Shown here: piece by piece, positions 15,304 to 22,735 of the stretch
How positions within the stretch are numbered: the first letter of the stretch is position 1
Layout of the letters: each line of letters starts with the position of its first letter
Assembly (NCBI GenBank): GCA_003454665.1
Contig: DMKB01000245.1
Span: 2,779-31,612, forward strand
Direction: 5' to 3'
DNA: 28,834 nucleotides
From: Nitrospiraceae bacterium
GTDB lineage: Bacteria; Nitrospirota; UBA9217
Made by a program: the position numbers and the translations under genes
Notes under the pieces: model-generated
What the model was told of the DNA's origin: nothing
The model's input: the letters and a program-made list of their open reading frames with translations, nothing else
Databases searched by the model: none

Positions 15304-16656
15304 ATGAAAAAACCGCTCATCCTTCTCATAGACGATGACGACAGTCTTCGACGGGTCATTGAGTTCAGCCTGACGGAGGCACGCTACCAGATCCGTACCG
15401 CGGCGAGCGGTGAGGACGGTCTGCGGCTCTTCGAGGAAGAACCCTTCGACGCGGTCATTACCGACATCACGATGCCCGGGATGAGCGGCATGGAAGTCCT
15501 TGCCAGGATACGCCGGGTGAACGCCGGGATTCCGGTCCTGATCATTACGGCGTACGGTACGATAGAGAGCGCCGTCGATGCCATGAAACAGGGCGCCTTC
15601 GATTACATTACCAAGCCCTTTAACCGTGACGAACTCAGACTGACCCTCGACCGGGCTCTCACGATGAGCCGCCTGGCCAGGGAAAACGTCGAACTGCGGG
15701 CGGAAATACAGGGGAAATACCGTTTTGACAGCATCGTCGGCAGCAGTGAAACAATGAACGAAGTCCTTGATATGACGGGGCGGGTGGCTGCAAGCGATGC
15801 GAGCGTGCTGATCACGGGCGAGAGCGGCACGGGCAAGGAACTGCTTGCCAAAGGGATACACTACAACAGTCAGCGGTCCGACGGACCCTTTGTGGCGGTG
15901 AACTGCGCGGCCCTTCCGGAGAACCTTATCGAAAGCGAACTCTTCGGGCATGTCAAGGGGGCCTTCACGGGTGCAACCAGGGATAAGGAGGGCAAGTTTG
16001 AGCTCGCCAGCGGCGGCACCCTGTTTCTGGACGAAATAGGCGATCTCCGGGTCGAACTGCAGGCAAAGATCCTCCGGGCGCTGCAGGAGCGTTCCGTGGA
16101 CCGCGTAGGCGGCAGTCAACCGATCACGGTGGATGTGCGGGTGCTGGCCGCCACGAACAAGGATATTGATCAAGCGGTCAAGGTCGGCAGCTTCCGTGAG
16201 GACCTGTACTACCGGCTGAGCGTCATTGTGCTCCACATGCCCCCCCTCCGCGATCGGCGGGAAGATATTCCGCTCCTGGTGGACCATTTCCTCAAAAAGT
16301 TCAATCCTTCGTCGGACGTTACGGTTGAGCCGGAAGCGCTTGCCGCCCTCAGGGCCTATGGGTGGCCCGGTAACGTGCGCGAGTTGGAGAACGTGATAGA
16401 ACGGGCATCCGTACTCCGGCGGGGAGCGGGCATATCGCTTGCTGAGCTTCCCGAAAAGCTCACCGGGGAACAGACGAGCATCGAGAAAATCATCCTGAAC
16501 CTTCCGGAGACCGGGATTTCACTCGAGGAACTCGAAAAGAATCTCATCATCAAGGCCCTCGAAAAGCACAAGGGCAACCAGACGCGTGCCGCTGAATACC
16601 TGGGGATTACCCGGCCGACGCTCATATACCGGATGGAGAAGTACGGTATGAAGTGA
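15304..16656 (+). CDS. NtrC-family sigma54-dependent response regulator
   Basis: 450 residues. The receiver domain (about 1-120) has its phospho-acceptor Asp54 in AVITDITMPGM. The AAA+ sigma54-interaction domain (about 140-375) has Walker A GESGTGKE, the sigma54-contacting GAFTGA loop and Walker B GGTLFLDEIGDL. A Fis-type helix-turn-helix closes the protein (NQTRAAEYLGITRPTLIYRM). With these elements intact it should activate RpoN promoters after phosphorylation, most likely by the kinase at 13976-15079. The ATG at 15304 is used because the receiver begins immediately (KKPLILLIDDDDS); an in-frame TTG at 15232 lies inside the palindromic element. The ribosome site is weak (GGCAGAGATAATGTTCGC region). 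Target promoters were not identified; the sigma54-like site upstream of gltB is a possible but unproven one. Confidence 0.93.
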   Translation: MKKPLILLIDDDDSLRRVIEFSLTEARYQIRTAASGEDGLRLFEEEPFDAVITDITMPGMSGMEVLARIRRVNAGIPVLIITAYGTIESAVDAMKQGAFDYITKPFNRDELRLTLDRALTMSRLARENVELRAEIQGKYRFDSIVGSSETMNEVLDMTGRVAASDASVLITGESGTGKELLAKGIHYNSQRSDGPFVAVNCAALPENLIESELFGHVKGAFTGATRDKEGKFELASGGTLFLDEIGDLRVELQAKILRALQERSVDRVGGSQPITVDVRVLAATNKDIDQAVKVGSFREDLYYRLSVIVLHMPPLRDRREDIPLLVDHFLKKFNPSSDVTVEPEALAALRAYGWPGNVRELENVIERASVLRRGAGISLAELPEKLTGEQTSIEKIILNLPETGISLEELEKNLIIKALEKHKGNQTRAAEYLGITRPTLIYRMEKYGMK

Positions 16657-16685
16657 TTTACAAACATTCCGGTATATGGGATAAT
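16657..16685 (+). promoter_or_regulatory. Sigma70-type promoter for the HMA gene
   Basis: TTTACA at 16657-16662, a 17-bp spacer, and GATAAT at 16680-16685. It begins at the stop codon of the sigma54 activator, so the small metal-binding gene can be transcribed independently. Confidence 0.55.
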
Positions 16686-16696
16686 ATGTCATACTG

Positions 16697-16730
16697 CTTT
16701 TGCCGATCCCGTAACCGCTGGCGGCAAAAG
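16697..16730 (+). promoter_or_regulatory. Perfect 9-bp inverted repeat in the HMA leader
   Basis: CTTTTGCCG (16697-16705) and CGGCAAAAG (16722-16730) are perfectly complementary with a 16-nt loop. There is no T tract after it, so an intrinsic terminator is unlikely. It lies at the expected transcript start, so it could be an operator or a 5' stabilising hairpin. Confidence 0.45.
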
Positions 16731-16777
16731 ACTATCTCTGCATCCGGTACAATGTGCGTATCATGAGGAGGGCAATA

Positions 16778-16996
16778 ATGGGACAATCAACACTCAAGAT
16801 TCAGGGAATGACGTGCAGCCACTGCGTGATGCGTGTGGCGAATGCACTGAAGCAACTCGCCGGCGTGCAGGACGCGGTGGTGGATTTGCAGAAAGGCGAG
16901 GCCGTGGTGACCTATGACGATGCCGCGGTATCCAAGGAGAAGCTCTCCTTTGCCGTGGTAGAGGCCGGGTATCAGGTTACGTCACAGAGCGAATAG
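16778..16996 (+). CDS. Heavy-metal-associated (HMA) domain protein, CopZ/MerP-like
   Basis: 72-residue single-domain protein with the ferredoxin-like HMA fold. It has the metal-binding GMTCSHC at about residues 11-17, then CVMRVANALKQLAGVQDAVV-type helix and strand, and the closing AVVEAGYQV. Stand-alone members carry Cu(I), or sometimes other soft metals, to P-type ATPases or regulators; the metal cannot be told from sequence, and no ATPase is adjacent. With no signal peptide it is expected to be cytoplasmic. The ATG at 16778 follows a strong ribosome site (GAGGAGGGCAATA); an upstream in-frame GTG at 16754 is less likely. Confidence 0.93.
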   Translation: MGQSTLKIQGMTCSHCVMRVANALKQLAGVQDAVVDLQKGEAVVTYDDAAVSKEKLSFAVVEAGYQVTSQSE

Positions 16997-17017
16997 CGGT
17001 ATGCACGCCCGGAGGGC

Positions 17018-17047
17018 TTGACATCGTAGGTGTCCTGATTGTATAAT
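17018..17047 (+). promoter_or_regulatory. Near-consensus sigma70 promoter for the aldolase
   Basis: TTGACA at 17018-17023, an 18-bp spacer, and a perfect TATAAT at 17042-17047. The start near 17054 leaves a leader of about 50 nt. This predicts strong constitutive expression, as expected for a central-carbon enzyme. Confidence 0.8.
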
Positions 17048-17102
17048 TTCACCGTTTTTCAATGATACTTCGATACTTCATAATCACCCTGTGGAGGATG
17101 GA

Positions 17103-18179
17103 ATGGCCAAGACGCTCCAGGAACTGATGCCGGCAAATGCGAGAAAGAAACTGGGCAGCGCGAGCAAGCTGAACGTGCTCTCTTCGCACGATGTTTTCCG
17201 CGCACTCAAAGATGACAAGGTCATCATCATGGCGTGCAACACGAGGATCAAGCACGTGATCCCCGGTATCATGCGGGCGGCAGAGGAGCTGGACGCGATC
17301 GTCTGCTTCGAACTCGCGAAAAGCGAAAGCAGTCTCAAAGGCGGTTATACGGGAATGGACCCCAAGGCGTATGCGGAAACGGTCTTCGGGTATGCTGAAG
17401 CGGTGCGGCTCTCGAAGCCTTTTTTCATACACGGTGACCATGTCACCACCAAGAGCCCGGATCCGGCCGTGGTCGGCGAATCGCGCGATCTCATCAAGGC
17501 GCAGCTCGAGAACGGTTATACCTCGGTGGCAGTTGATGCCTCGTTCAATGAGACGCCGGACAATATCAAGATCAGTTCAGAGCTGGGGCGCATGGTGATC
17601 GACGCCGGCGCCGGGCTCGAAGCAGAGGTTGGAGAGATCAAATCGACGAAAGAAGGCGGAGAGATCACCACGGTGGAGGAAGCGGTGGAGTTCATCGAGG
17701 GTATCGAGAAGAACGGAATCCATGCCGACCTCCTGGCAACGAACAACGGATCGAAGCACGGTAACTACAAGCCCGGCGAAGAGGTCCATATTGAGCTCAA
17801 TCGAACGGGCGAGATCTACGAGGCTATCAGGAAGTGGGGTGTCTGCATTGCCCAGCATGGTATTACCGGAACTCCTCTGAACCAGATGGGCCAGTTTGCC
17901 GATTACGGAATCCGGAAAGGAAACGTCGGTACGAATTGGCAGAATATCGCCCATGCCGGCCTCCCCGCTGACCTCATGAAAACGATGCGCGACTGGGCGC
18001 AGAAAGAAGGCAAGGACATCAAGTTCGCCACCAAGCAGTTTCTGGGCGACATTAATTCTCTTCCGGCCGAACAGGTCAAGAAGATCGAGGAAGCGGCCTA
18101 CGCTTCTGCCGCTGAATTTATTACCGCGTTCCGGGCCAAGGGCACCGCATCGCTCGCGGCACAGCGGCTGTTGAAGTAG
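17103..18179 (+). CDS. Class II fructose-bisphosphate aldolase, divergent
   Basis: 358 residues, the class II aldolase length. Expected zinc and catalytic elements are visible: HGDH (FIHGDHVTTKS) for the catalytic Asp and zinc His, NNGSKHGNYKPGE for the next zinc His (compare the GNVHGVYKPG of E. coli FbaA), and QHGITGTPLNQM in place of the usual HGGSG. KGNVGTNWQN stands in place of KMNIDTDTQW. The reaction is reversible cleavage of fructose-1,6-bisphosphate into dihydroxyacetone phosphate and glyceraldehyde-3-phosphate, in glycolysis or gluconeogenesis. The departures in the phosphate-binding motifs leave another ketose-bisphosphate substrate possible. The ATG at 17103 follows TGGAGGATGGA; the GTG at 17091 is part of that ribosome site. 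Confidence 0.85.
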   Translation: MAKTLQELMPANARKKLGSASKLNVLSSHDVFRALKDDKVIIMACNTRIKHVIPGIMRAAEELDAIVCFELAKSESSLKGGYTGMDPKAYAETVFGYAEAVRLSKPFFIHGDHVTTKSPDPAVVGESRDLIKAQLENGYTSVAVDASFNETPDNIKISSELGRMVIDAGAGLEAEVGEIKSTKEGGEITTVEEAVEFIEGIEKNGIHADLLATNNGSKHGNYKPGEEVHIELNRTGEIYEAIRKWGVCIAQHGITGTPLNQMGQFADYGIRKGNVGTNWQNIAHAGLPADLMKTMRDWAQKEGKDIKFATKQFLGDINSLPAEQVKKIEEAAYASAAEFITAFRAKGTASLAAQRLLK

Positions 18180-18294
18180 GGTGCGGCTGTTCCGTGCGGA
18201 GTGAGCAGGCGTTTACTCGTTACCTTTAGCCAGGGTCTCCGGGAATTCTGAGGGCGGCCCTTGTCGTTCCTCCGTTCCTTGATCCCCTGCGGTA

Positions 18295-18303
18295 TGCTAT
18301 AAT
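18295..18303 (+). promoter_or_regulatory. Extended -10 promoter for the helical-repeat gene
   Basis: TGCTATAAT is a perfect -10 with an upstream TG; the -35 region is weak. It lies 22 bp before the GTG start, giving a very short leader that holds only the ribosome site AGGGGAGGTGG. Confidence 0.55.
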
Positions 18304-18325
18304 AAATCCTAGGGGAGGTGGAACC

Positions 18326-19093
18326 GTGGACAGCCATTCCAAATGGAAATACGTCATAGCAAGATTCAGTACCAGAAAGCAGATACCCTTCGACGCTGAT
18401 CATTGCTCACCGCTGACCCTTCGGCATATGCTCCTCGATGTGCGGACCCCTTCCTCAATCCTTGACAACATCGCGCGGGCATATTGTGATGACGGGGATG
18501 TTCTGTGCGACCTTGTCCGCTGCCCCAACCTGTCCGAACCGACCCTCGCCTTTATTGCCCTGGCCGGACCTGAAGAAATAAAAAAATTTATTTCCGGTAC
18601 CCGCTGCGTGGATGTCGTTGCCCAGGATGCTCCGGACAACAAGGCAGCTGATGGAGGCAGGGATACCAAGAAGCTGAACGTGATGCAGCAGATCAACCGG
18701 ATGACGAAGCCCCAGAAAATAAAGCTTGCCTTGTCAGGACCCAAGGAGGCCCGGGGCCTGCTCATCAGGGAGAAGAACAAGCAGATTTCGCTGTCCGTGC
18801 TGGAAAACCCCCGGCTGACTGACGGCGAGGTGGATTTTTTCGCAAAATCGACGAGTCTGGGCGAGGACGTTCTGCGAAAAATCGCCGCGAATCCTGAATG
18901 GTCCAGAAAGTACGCCATCGCACAGGCCCTGGTATACAACGCGAAGACGCCGCCCGGCATTTCCGTTCCTCTCGTAAACAGGATGAACGACCGGGACCTT
19001 GGCATGCTCGAGAAGAACCGCAACGTCAGTGAGGCGGTACGGAAGGCGGCGAGAGGCATCTTCACGAGGCGGAAGCATAGCATGCGAAGGTAG
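18326..19093 (+). CDS. Uncharacterised helical-repeat protein
   Basis: 255 residues, function not recognised. No signal peptide or membrane segment. The second half shows helical repeats of the form NPRLTDGEVDFFAKS...LGEDVLRKIAANPEWSRKY...VYNAKTPPGISVPLVNRM. These recall leucine-rich-repeat-variant or DUF2336-like alpha-solenoids, which act in protein-protein contacts. A conserved-looking hinge INRMTKPQKIKLALSGPKEA precedes them. An N-terminal half with similar single repeats (PSSILDNIARAY, PNLSEPTLAFIAL) is joined by an Asp/Lys-rich linker at about 105-120. I recall similar proteins as conserved hypotheticals in anaerobic delta-type bacteria, but cannot verify that. GTG start chosen for the excellent ribosome site AGGGGAGGTGG five bases upstream. 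Own promoter; monocistronic. Confidence 0.8.
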   Translation: MDSHSKWKYVIARFSTRKQIPFDADHCSPLTLRHMLLDVRTPSSILDNIARAYCDDGDVLCDLVRCPNLSEPTLAFIALAGPEEIKKFISGTRCVDVVAQDAPDNKAADGGRDTKKLNVMQQINRMTKPQKIKLALSGPKEARGLLIREKNKQISLSVLENPRLTDGEVDFFAKSTSLGEDVLRKIAANPEWSRKYAIAQALVYNAKTPPGISVPLVNRMNDRDLGMLEKNRNVSEAVRKAARGIFTRRKHSMRR

Positions 19094-19186
19094 CGGATAA
19101 AAGCGTCGTTGTGTATGCCCACCGCAGGCTGGCTGCTATGTGCGTTCTCCCGGCGATAGGGCGATCCCCTCCATAGTGAATTGACC

Positions 19187-20185
19187 ATGATCCGAAACAG
19201 AAGAATCGTACAGTATTCCCTCATTATCGTTGTATCGTCCCTCCTCATTTTCTCCTGTGCCAGGAAAAGGACGGTGAAAAAAACCGAGACCATCATGGGT
19301 ACGAACGTCACCATTACGGTGGTGGCGGATACGTCGAAGGAGGGAGATGCGGCGATCGGTGCTGCCATGGATGAGATCAGGCGGCTCGACGAGATGATGT
19401 CCCTGTACAAAGAAAATAGCGAAGTCACCCGCGTGAACATGGCGTCGGGAAAACATCCCATAGCGGTATCGCCGGAAATGATCGAGGTCGTGGAGAACGC
19501 CGTCGCCGTAGCGAAGCTGACGGACGGAGTGTTCGATATCACCATGGGCCCGCTAATCGTTCTGTGGCGAATGCGCACCGCAGAAGGGGATATCCCCACG
19601 GAAAAAGAAATCGCCCGTATTCTTCCCCGCGTCAATTATAGGAATATCATCGTCAATAAAAAAAAATCCACCCTCTTTCTCCGAAGACCCGATATGATCA
19701 TCGATCTCGGCGGTGTGGCCAAGGGGTACGCCGCAGACAGGGCGGCAGGAATCCTGAAACAGCATGGCATCATGAGCGCTCTCGTGGCAGTTGCCGGCGA
19801 TATCAGGGCCCTGGGCGCCCGGCCGGATGGGAGTCCCTGGCGGATCGGTGTGCAGCACCCCCGCAAGCCGAAAACAACCCTTACCGTCCTTGACCTCAGG
19901 GACACCTTCATCTCCACGTCCGGCGATTATGAGCGGTTCGTCATCAAAGCCGGAAAACGGTACCATCACATCATCGATCCGCGCACCGGAAAGCCATCAA
20001 CAGGCATCATTTCAGCGACCATCATCGGCGACCGCGGCGCGATCGTCGATCCTCTCACGACGGCACTCTTTGTCCTCGGAAGGGAAAGGGGCATGGAGAT
20101 CGTGAACAAGCTTGGATACGAGGCGGTGGTCGTTGACGAGGACGGAGGGGTGTCGCATACGGCAGGGATCGACGTATCAGAGTAG
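19187..20185 (+). CDS. apbE: FAD:protein FMN transferase lipoprotein
   Basis: 332 residues. An N-terminal signal ends in the lipobox LIFSC (about Cys24), so the enzyme is a periplasmic lipoprotein. The ApbE domain attaches FMN covalently to a Thr or Ser of exported or membrane flavoproteins such as NqrB/NqrC and RnfG/RnfD-type subunits. Motifs seen: KTETIMGTNVTI at the start, LDEMMSLYKENSEVTRVN, DGVFDITMGPL, the flavin-binding DLGGVAKGYAAD, TSGDYERF, HHIIDPRTGKP and the metal-site region VDPLTTALFVLG. No substrate flavoprotein gene is adjacent. The ATG at 19187 is taken because it directly starts the basic n-region; an in-frame TTG lies two codons upstream. The ribosome site is poor. No terminator is clear in the 128 bp after it. 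Confidence 0.93.
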   Translation: MIRNRRIVQYSLIIVVSSLLIFSCARKRTVKKTETIMGTNVTITVVADTSKEGDAAIGAAMDEIRRLDEMMSLYKENSEVTRVNMASGKHPIAVSPEMIEVVENAVAVAKLTDGVFDITMGPLIVLWRMRTAEGDIPTEKEIARILPRVNYRNIIVNKKKSTLFLRRPDMIIDLGGVAKGYAADRAAGILKQHGIMSALVAVAGDIRALGARPDGSPWRIGVQHPRKPKTTLTVLDLRDTFISTSGDYERFVIKAGKRYHHIIDPRTGKPSTGIISATIIGDRGAIVDPLTTALFVLGRERGMEIVNKLGYEAVVVDEDGGVSHTAGIDVSE

Positions 20186-20241
20186 CACGGTTTATCCTTC
20201 ACCTTCCCGCCTTGTCATACCGCAAACCGCTGAAATTACTC

Positions 20242-20270
20242 TTGACATACAGAATTCTCCTGGTTAATAT
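20242..20270 (+). promoter_or_regulatory. Sigma70 promoter of the arsenic-type operon
   Basis: Consensus TTGACA at 20242-20247, a 17-bp spacer, and TAATAT at 20265-20270. It should be strong unless repressed, which fits the operator-like palindrome overlapping its -10. Confidence 0.75.
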
Positions 20271-20290
20271 ATAAAAATTATTTGATATAT
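20267..20290 (+). promoter_or_regulatory. ArsR/SmtB-type operator candidate
   Basis: The arms ATATATAAAA (20267-20276) and TTTGATATAT (20281-20290) are complementary at 9 of 10 positions around ATTA. Size, AT richness and TTTGATATAT-like arms resemble known ArsR-family operators. Its placement over the -10 and transcript start suits repression by the ArsR encoded downstream in the same operon. Confidence 0.6.
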
Positions 20291-20313
20291 AAGTTGAGAG
20301 CGGGAGAAGCATA

Positions 20314-21264
20314 TTGAAGAGTTTTGCTCACTACGTAGTCTATTCCGTGTTAAACTTACAGGAGGGTTCGCGCCTTGCGGACGCCGTTGAATTCTTTATT
20401 TACGACACGATAAAGATATTTTTCCTTCTTGCCCTTATCATATTCGTCATATCGATCCTCAGGAGCTATTTCCCGCCTGAACGGACGAAGCGCATCCTGT
20501 CTCATAAAAAGGAATTTATCGGTAACATCCTGGCGGCGTTCCTCGGTGTTGCTACCCCTTTCTGTTCATGCTCCGCAGTACCACTCTTTATCGGATTTGT
20601 TGAAGCAGGGATACCGATTGGCGTGACGTTTTCGTTCCTCATCGCCTCTCCCATGGTGAACGAAGTGGCGGTGGTATTGCTCTGGGGCATGTTCGGGTGG
20701 AAGATTGCTTTGCTGTACATTGCGGCAGGGCTGTCTATCGCCATTATCGGCGGCATAATCATCGGCAAGCTCAAGGTCGAAAAGTGGGTTGAGGAGTATG
20801 TATTCAAGATCCAATCTCTTCAAATACAGCAGGACACGGCGCGGCAGCAGTTCCGGGAGCGGCTCGTCTCTGCGCGGGCCGGTACCGTCGACATCCTGAA
20901 AAGAGTGTGGCTGTTCGTTGTTATCGCCATCGGCATCGGCGGGTTCATCCACGGTTATGTGCCACAGGATTTCCTGGCCCGTTACGCCGGAGCGGACAAT
21001 CCTTTTGCCGTGCCCGTTGCCGTTGCCATGGGAGTGCCCCTGTATTCGAATGCAGCCGGCGTCATTCCCATTGTCTACGCCCTCATGGAGAAAGGCATGA
21101 GCCTGGGGTCCGTACTCGCCTTCATGATGGCGGTGACGGCGCTCTCGCTCCCGGAAATGATTATTCTCAGAAAAGTATTGAAACTGCAACTCATTGGCGT
21201 ATTTGTCGGGATCATGACAATGGCGATTATTGCCGTAGGGTATTTGTTTAATATGATTTTATAA
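20314..21264 (+). CDS. Inner-membrane permease of the ArsP/YraQ (COG0701) family
   Basis: 316 residues with about eight membrane segments in two halves joined by a charged cytoplasmic loop (about 150-195). The hallmark TPFCSCSAVPLFIGF lies at the end of the first half, with the three-residue Cys-Ser-Cys pair known in ArsP proteins. ASPMVNEVAVVLLWGM and the second-half counterpart GVPLYSNAAGVIP are also typical. ArsP members export trivalent organoarsenicals; other family members have unknown substrates. The neighbours (mini-thioredoxin, ArsR, ArsC) support an arsenic role. The start is a TTG at 20314 preceded by CGGGAGAAGC; there is no ATG near it. Confidence 0.88.
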   Translation: MKSFAHYVVYSVLNLQEGSRLADAVEFFIYDTIKIFFLLALIIFVISILRSYFPPERTKRILSHKKEFIGNILAAFLGVATPFCSCSAVPLFIGFVEAGIPIGVTFSFLIASPMVNEVAVVLLWGMFGWKIALLYIAAGLSIAIIGGIIIGKLKVEKWVEEYVFKIQSLQIQQDTARQQFRERLVSARAGTVDILKRVWLFVVIAIGIGGFIHGYVPQDFLARYAGADNPFAVPVAVAMGVPLYSNAAGVIPIVYALMEKGMSLGSVLAFMMAVTALSLPEMIILRKVLKLQLIGVFVGIMTMAIIAVGYLFNMIL

Positions 21265-21273
21265 CCACATATG

Positions 21274-21325
21274 CCACGAAGGCGCCAAGGCGCATAGAAA
21301 AAATCGTGTCATTGTGAATTCGTGG
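21274..21325. repeat. Short inverted CCACGAA repeat between permease and thioredoxin genes
   Basis: CCACGAA (21274-21280) and TTCGTGG (21319-21325) are complementary, and the left side continues into GGCGCCAAGGCGC. The style matches the arms of the elements at 7075-7225 and 15096-15290. It could form a stem between two operon genes. Confidence 0.45.
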
Positions 21326-21346
21326 TTACCATGAGGAGGATTCAAC

Positions 21347-21589
21347 ATGGAAATCAAGGTGCTCGGTCCCGGGTGTGCCAACTGCCAGACCATGGAGGAA
21401 ATGACCAAAACCGCGGTTCAGGAGCTGGGCCTCAGCGCATCCGTCGAGAAAGTGACCGATATCGCGGAGATCGCGAGGCACGGTATTCTCACGACTCCCG
21501 GGCTCATCGTCAACGGCAAGATCAAGCATTCGGGCAAACCGCTGCCAACGCTGGAAAAGGTAAAAGAATTGATCGGATCTGAGGTCTAA
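21347..21589 (+). CDS. Mini-thioredoxin (redox-active disulfide protein 2 family)
   Basis: 80-residue thioredoxin-fold protein of the small archaeal/bacterial type (MTH895/TM0996-like). The N-terminal strand MEIKVLGPGCANCQTM holds the CxxC pair (Cys10, Cys13). A TTPGLIVNGKI loop carries the cis-proline. The protein ends in a helix (LEKVKELIGS). This family is very often encoded beside COG0701 permeases and is thought to be a dedicated dithiol partner or metal carrier. Here it might also reduce the thioredoxin-coupled ArsC three genes on (inference). The ribosome site GAGGAGGATTCAAC is strong. Confidence 0.92.
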   Translation: MEIKVLGPGCANCQTMEEMTKTAVQELGLSASVEKVTDIAEIARHGILTTPGLIVNGKIKHSGKPLPTLEKVKELIGSEV

Positions 21590-21707
21590 TTGGGAAAGGG
21601 ATGCTGCGGAGAAGCGGTGAAGGGATGGGGGTATGAAAACATCCTTGTTTAGTGGCATCAGGAAGCGATTTGTCGAGTAACCAATTTACCCATTCACCGG
21701 TATTGAT

Positions 21708-22088
21708 ATGAATGAACTGGTCAGCATATTCAAAGCCCTGTCGGACGAAACAAGGCTCAGGATCGTGAAGCTTCTGGAGCAGGGAGAACTTTGCGTCTGC
21801 GACCTTGTCGCGGCCCTCGGCATGGTCCAGCCCAAAGTGTCCTTTCACCTCAGCGTGCTGAAGGAAGCGGGATTCATCACGGACAGAAAGCAGGGCAGGT
21901 GGATTCACTACCGTCTTGACGATTCCGACATGATGCGAAGAATGCTGCTGCTGTCGGTCTGCGAACGGATTTCAGACGGTGCGGCCGCAGAAGACCGGAA
22001 GCGGCTTTCCCGCTTTCTTCTCAAAAAAAGGCCTCAGGTATCTGTTGTCGACCTGAGAGCCGGGATGAAAGAAAGCCACGGGAGATAA
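21708..22088 (+). CDS. arsR: ArsR/SmtB-family metalloregulatory repressor
   Basis: 126 residues. Winged-helix DNA-binding protein that releases its operator when As(III) or Sb(III) binds. The signature ELCVCDLVAAL (about 24-34) carries the two adjacent arsenite-binding Cys typical of E. coli-type ArsR. The recognition helix follows in MVQPKVSFHLSVLKEAG, and the wing is DRKQGRWIHYRL. The C-terminal extension after about residue 90 is basic and lacks the extra Cys sites of CadC/SmtB types. It is third in its own operon, behind the palindrome at 20267-20290, which suggests autoregulation. The Shine-Dalgarno is weak, so expression may depend on upstream translation. Confidence 0.92.
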   Translation: MNELVSIFKALSDETRLRIVKLLEQGELCVCDLVAALGMVQPKVSFHLSVLKEAGFITDRKQGRWIHYRLDDSDMMRRMLLLSVCERISDGAAAEDRKRLSRFLLKKRPQVSVVDLRAGMKESHGR

Positions 22089-22091
22089 TCG

Positions 22092-22517
22092 ATGCTCAAG
22101 GTACTGTTTCTCTGCACCGGAAATTCGTGCAGGAGCCAGATGGCGGAAGGAATCGGGCGAGAGTACGGAAGGGGCCTCATAGAAGTACACAGCGCTGGAT
22201 TACTGCCGGCAGGGGTAAATCCCTATGCGATCAGGGTCATGAACGAGATTGGGATAGATATCTCCGGCCAAACGTCCAAGGCCATCGATGCAAAAATTCT
22301 GGGAGGGATGGATGTGATTATCACGCTCTGCGGCCATGCAGAGCAGCTATGCCCGACAACGCCTCTGGAGAGCAAACGCCTCCACTGGCCCATAGACGAC
22401 CCTGTCGGCACCGTGGGCACGGAGGAGAAGATACTCCGCGAGTTCAGGAGGGCGAGAGACGAAATATCTGCCAAAATTAAGGAATTTCTTCTCAAGGCAA
22501 AGAATGGGCAGGAATAA
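22092..22517 (+). CDS. arsC: Thioredoxin-coupled arsenate reductase (LMW-PTP family)
   Basis: 141 residues. Reduces arsenate to arsenite in the cytoplasm, with electrons from thioredoxin. It has the PTPase P-loop CTGNSCRS (nucleophile Cys8, Arg14), the redox pair Cys80 and Cys87 in LCGHAEQLCP, and the general-acid Asp in the DDPVG segment. These correspond to Cys10, Cys82 and Cys89 of the S. aureus enzyme, so this is the arsenate-reductase subfamily and not a protein phosphatase. It starts three bases after the arsR stop, and its ribosome site GGGAG lies inside the end of arsR, so the two are translationally coupled. No clear terminator follows. Confidence 0.93.
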   Translation: MLKVLFLCTGNSCRSQMAEGIGREYGRGLIEVHSAGLLPAGVNPYAIRVMNEIGIDISGQTSKAIDAKILGGMDVIITLCGHAEQLCPTTPLESKRLHWPIDDPVGTVGTEEKILREFRRARDEISAKIKEFLLKAKNGQE

Positions 22518-22635
22518 TAGTGAAAAAAAGGAAAGGTTTTGCACTTTTTAGGTTGCCGTTATCTTAAAGTGGTAATCTCAAAAATGGAATGGCGTTTGAT
22601 TTTTTCCATCTAAGTCCTTGGAAAGTAAAAAATAT

Positions 22636-22664
22636 TTGCACTTAGAGAAATATACTGGTATTAT
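22636..22664 (+). promoter_or_regulatory. Sigma70 promoter of the HesB-like selenoprotein gene
   Basis: TTGCAC at 22636-22641, a 17-bp spacer, and TATTAT at 22659-22664. Transcription would start near 22671. With the terminator at 23110-23139 this makes the gene an independent transcription unit. The remaining bases 22518-22635 hold nothing I recognise. Confidence 0.65.
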
Positions 22665-22735
22665 ACAAATATATCGAGTTTCATAACCGTTGGATTACAG
22701 GACAACGTGTTTTGGGATGAAAACAGGGAGGAAGC

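Noticed and set aside
15214..16287. Long minus-strand open frame (357 codons)
   Set aside because: It is antisense to the sigma54 activator, which has every expected motif, and it has no recognisable domain.
18400..19635. Long minus-strand open frame (411 codons)
   Set aside because: It spans the helical-repeat gene and the start of apbE in antisense, with Ser/Arg-rich low-information sequence.
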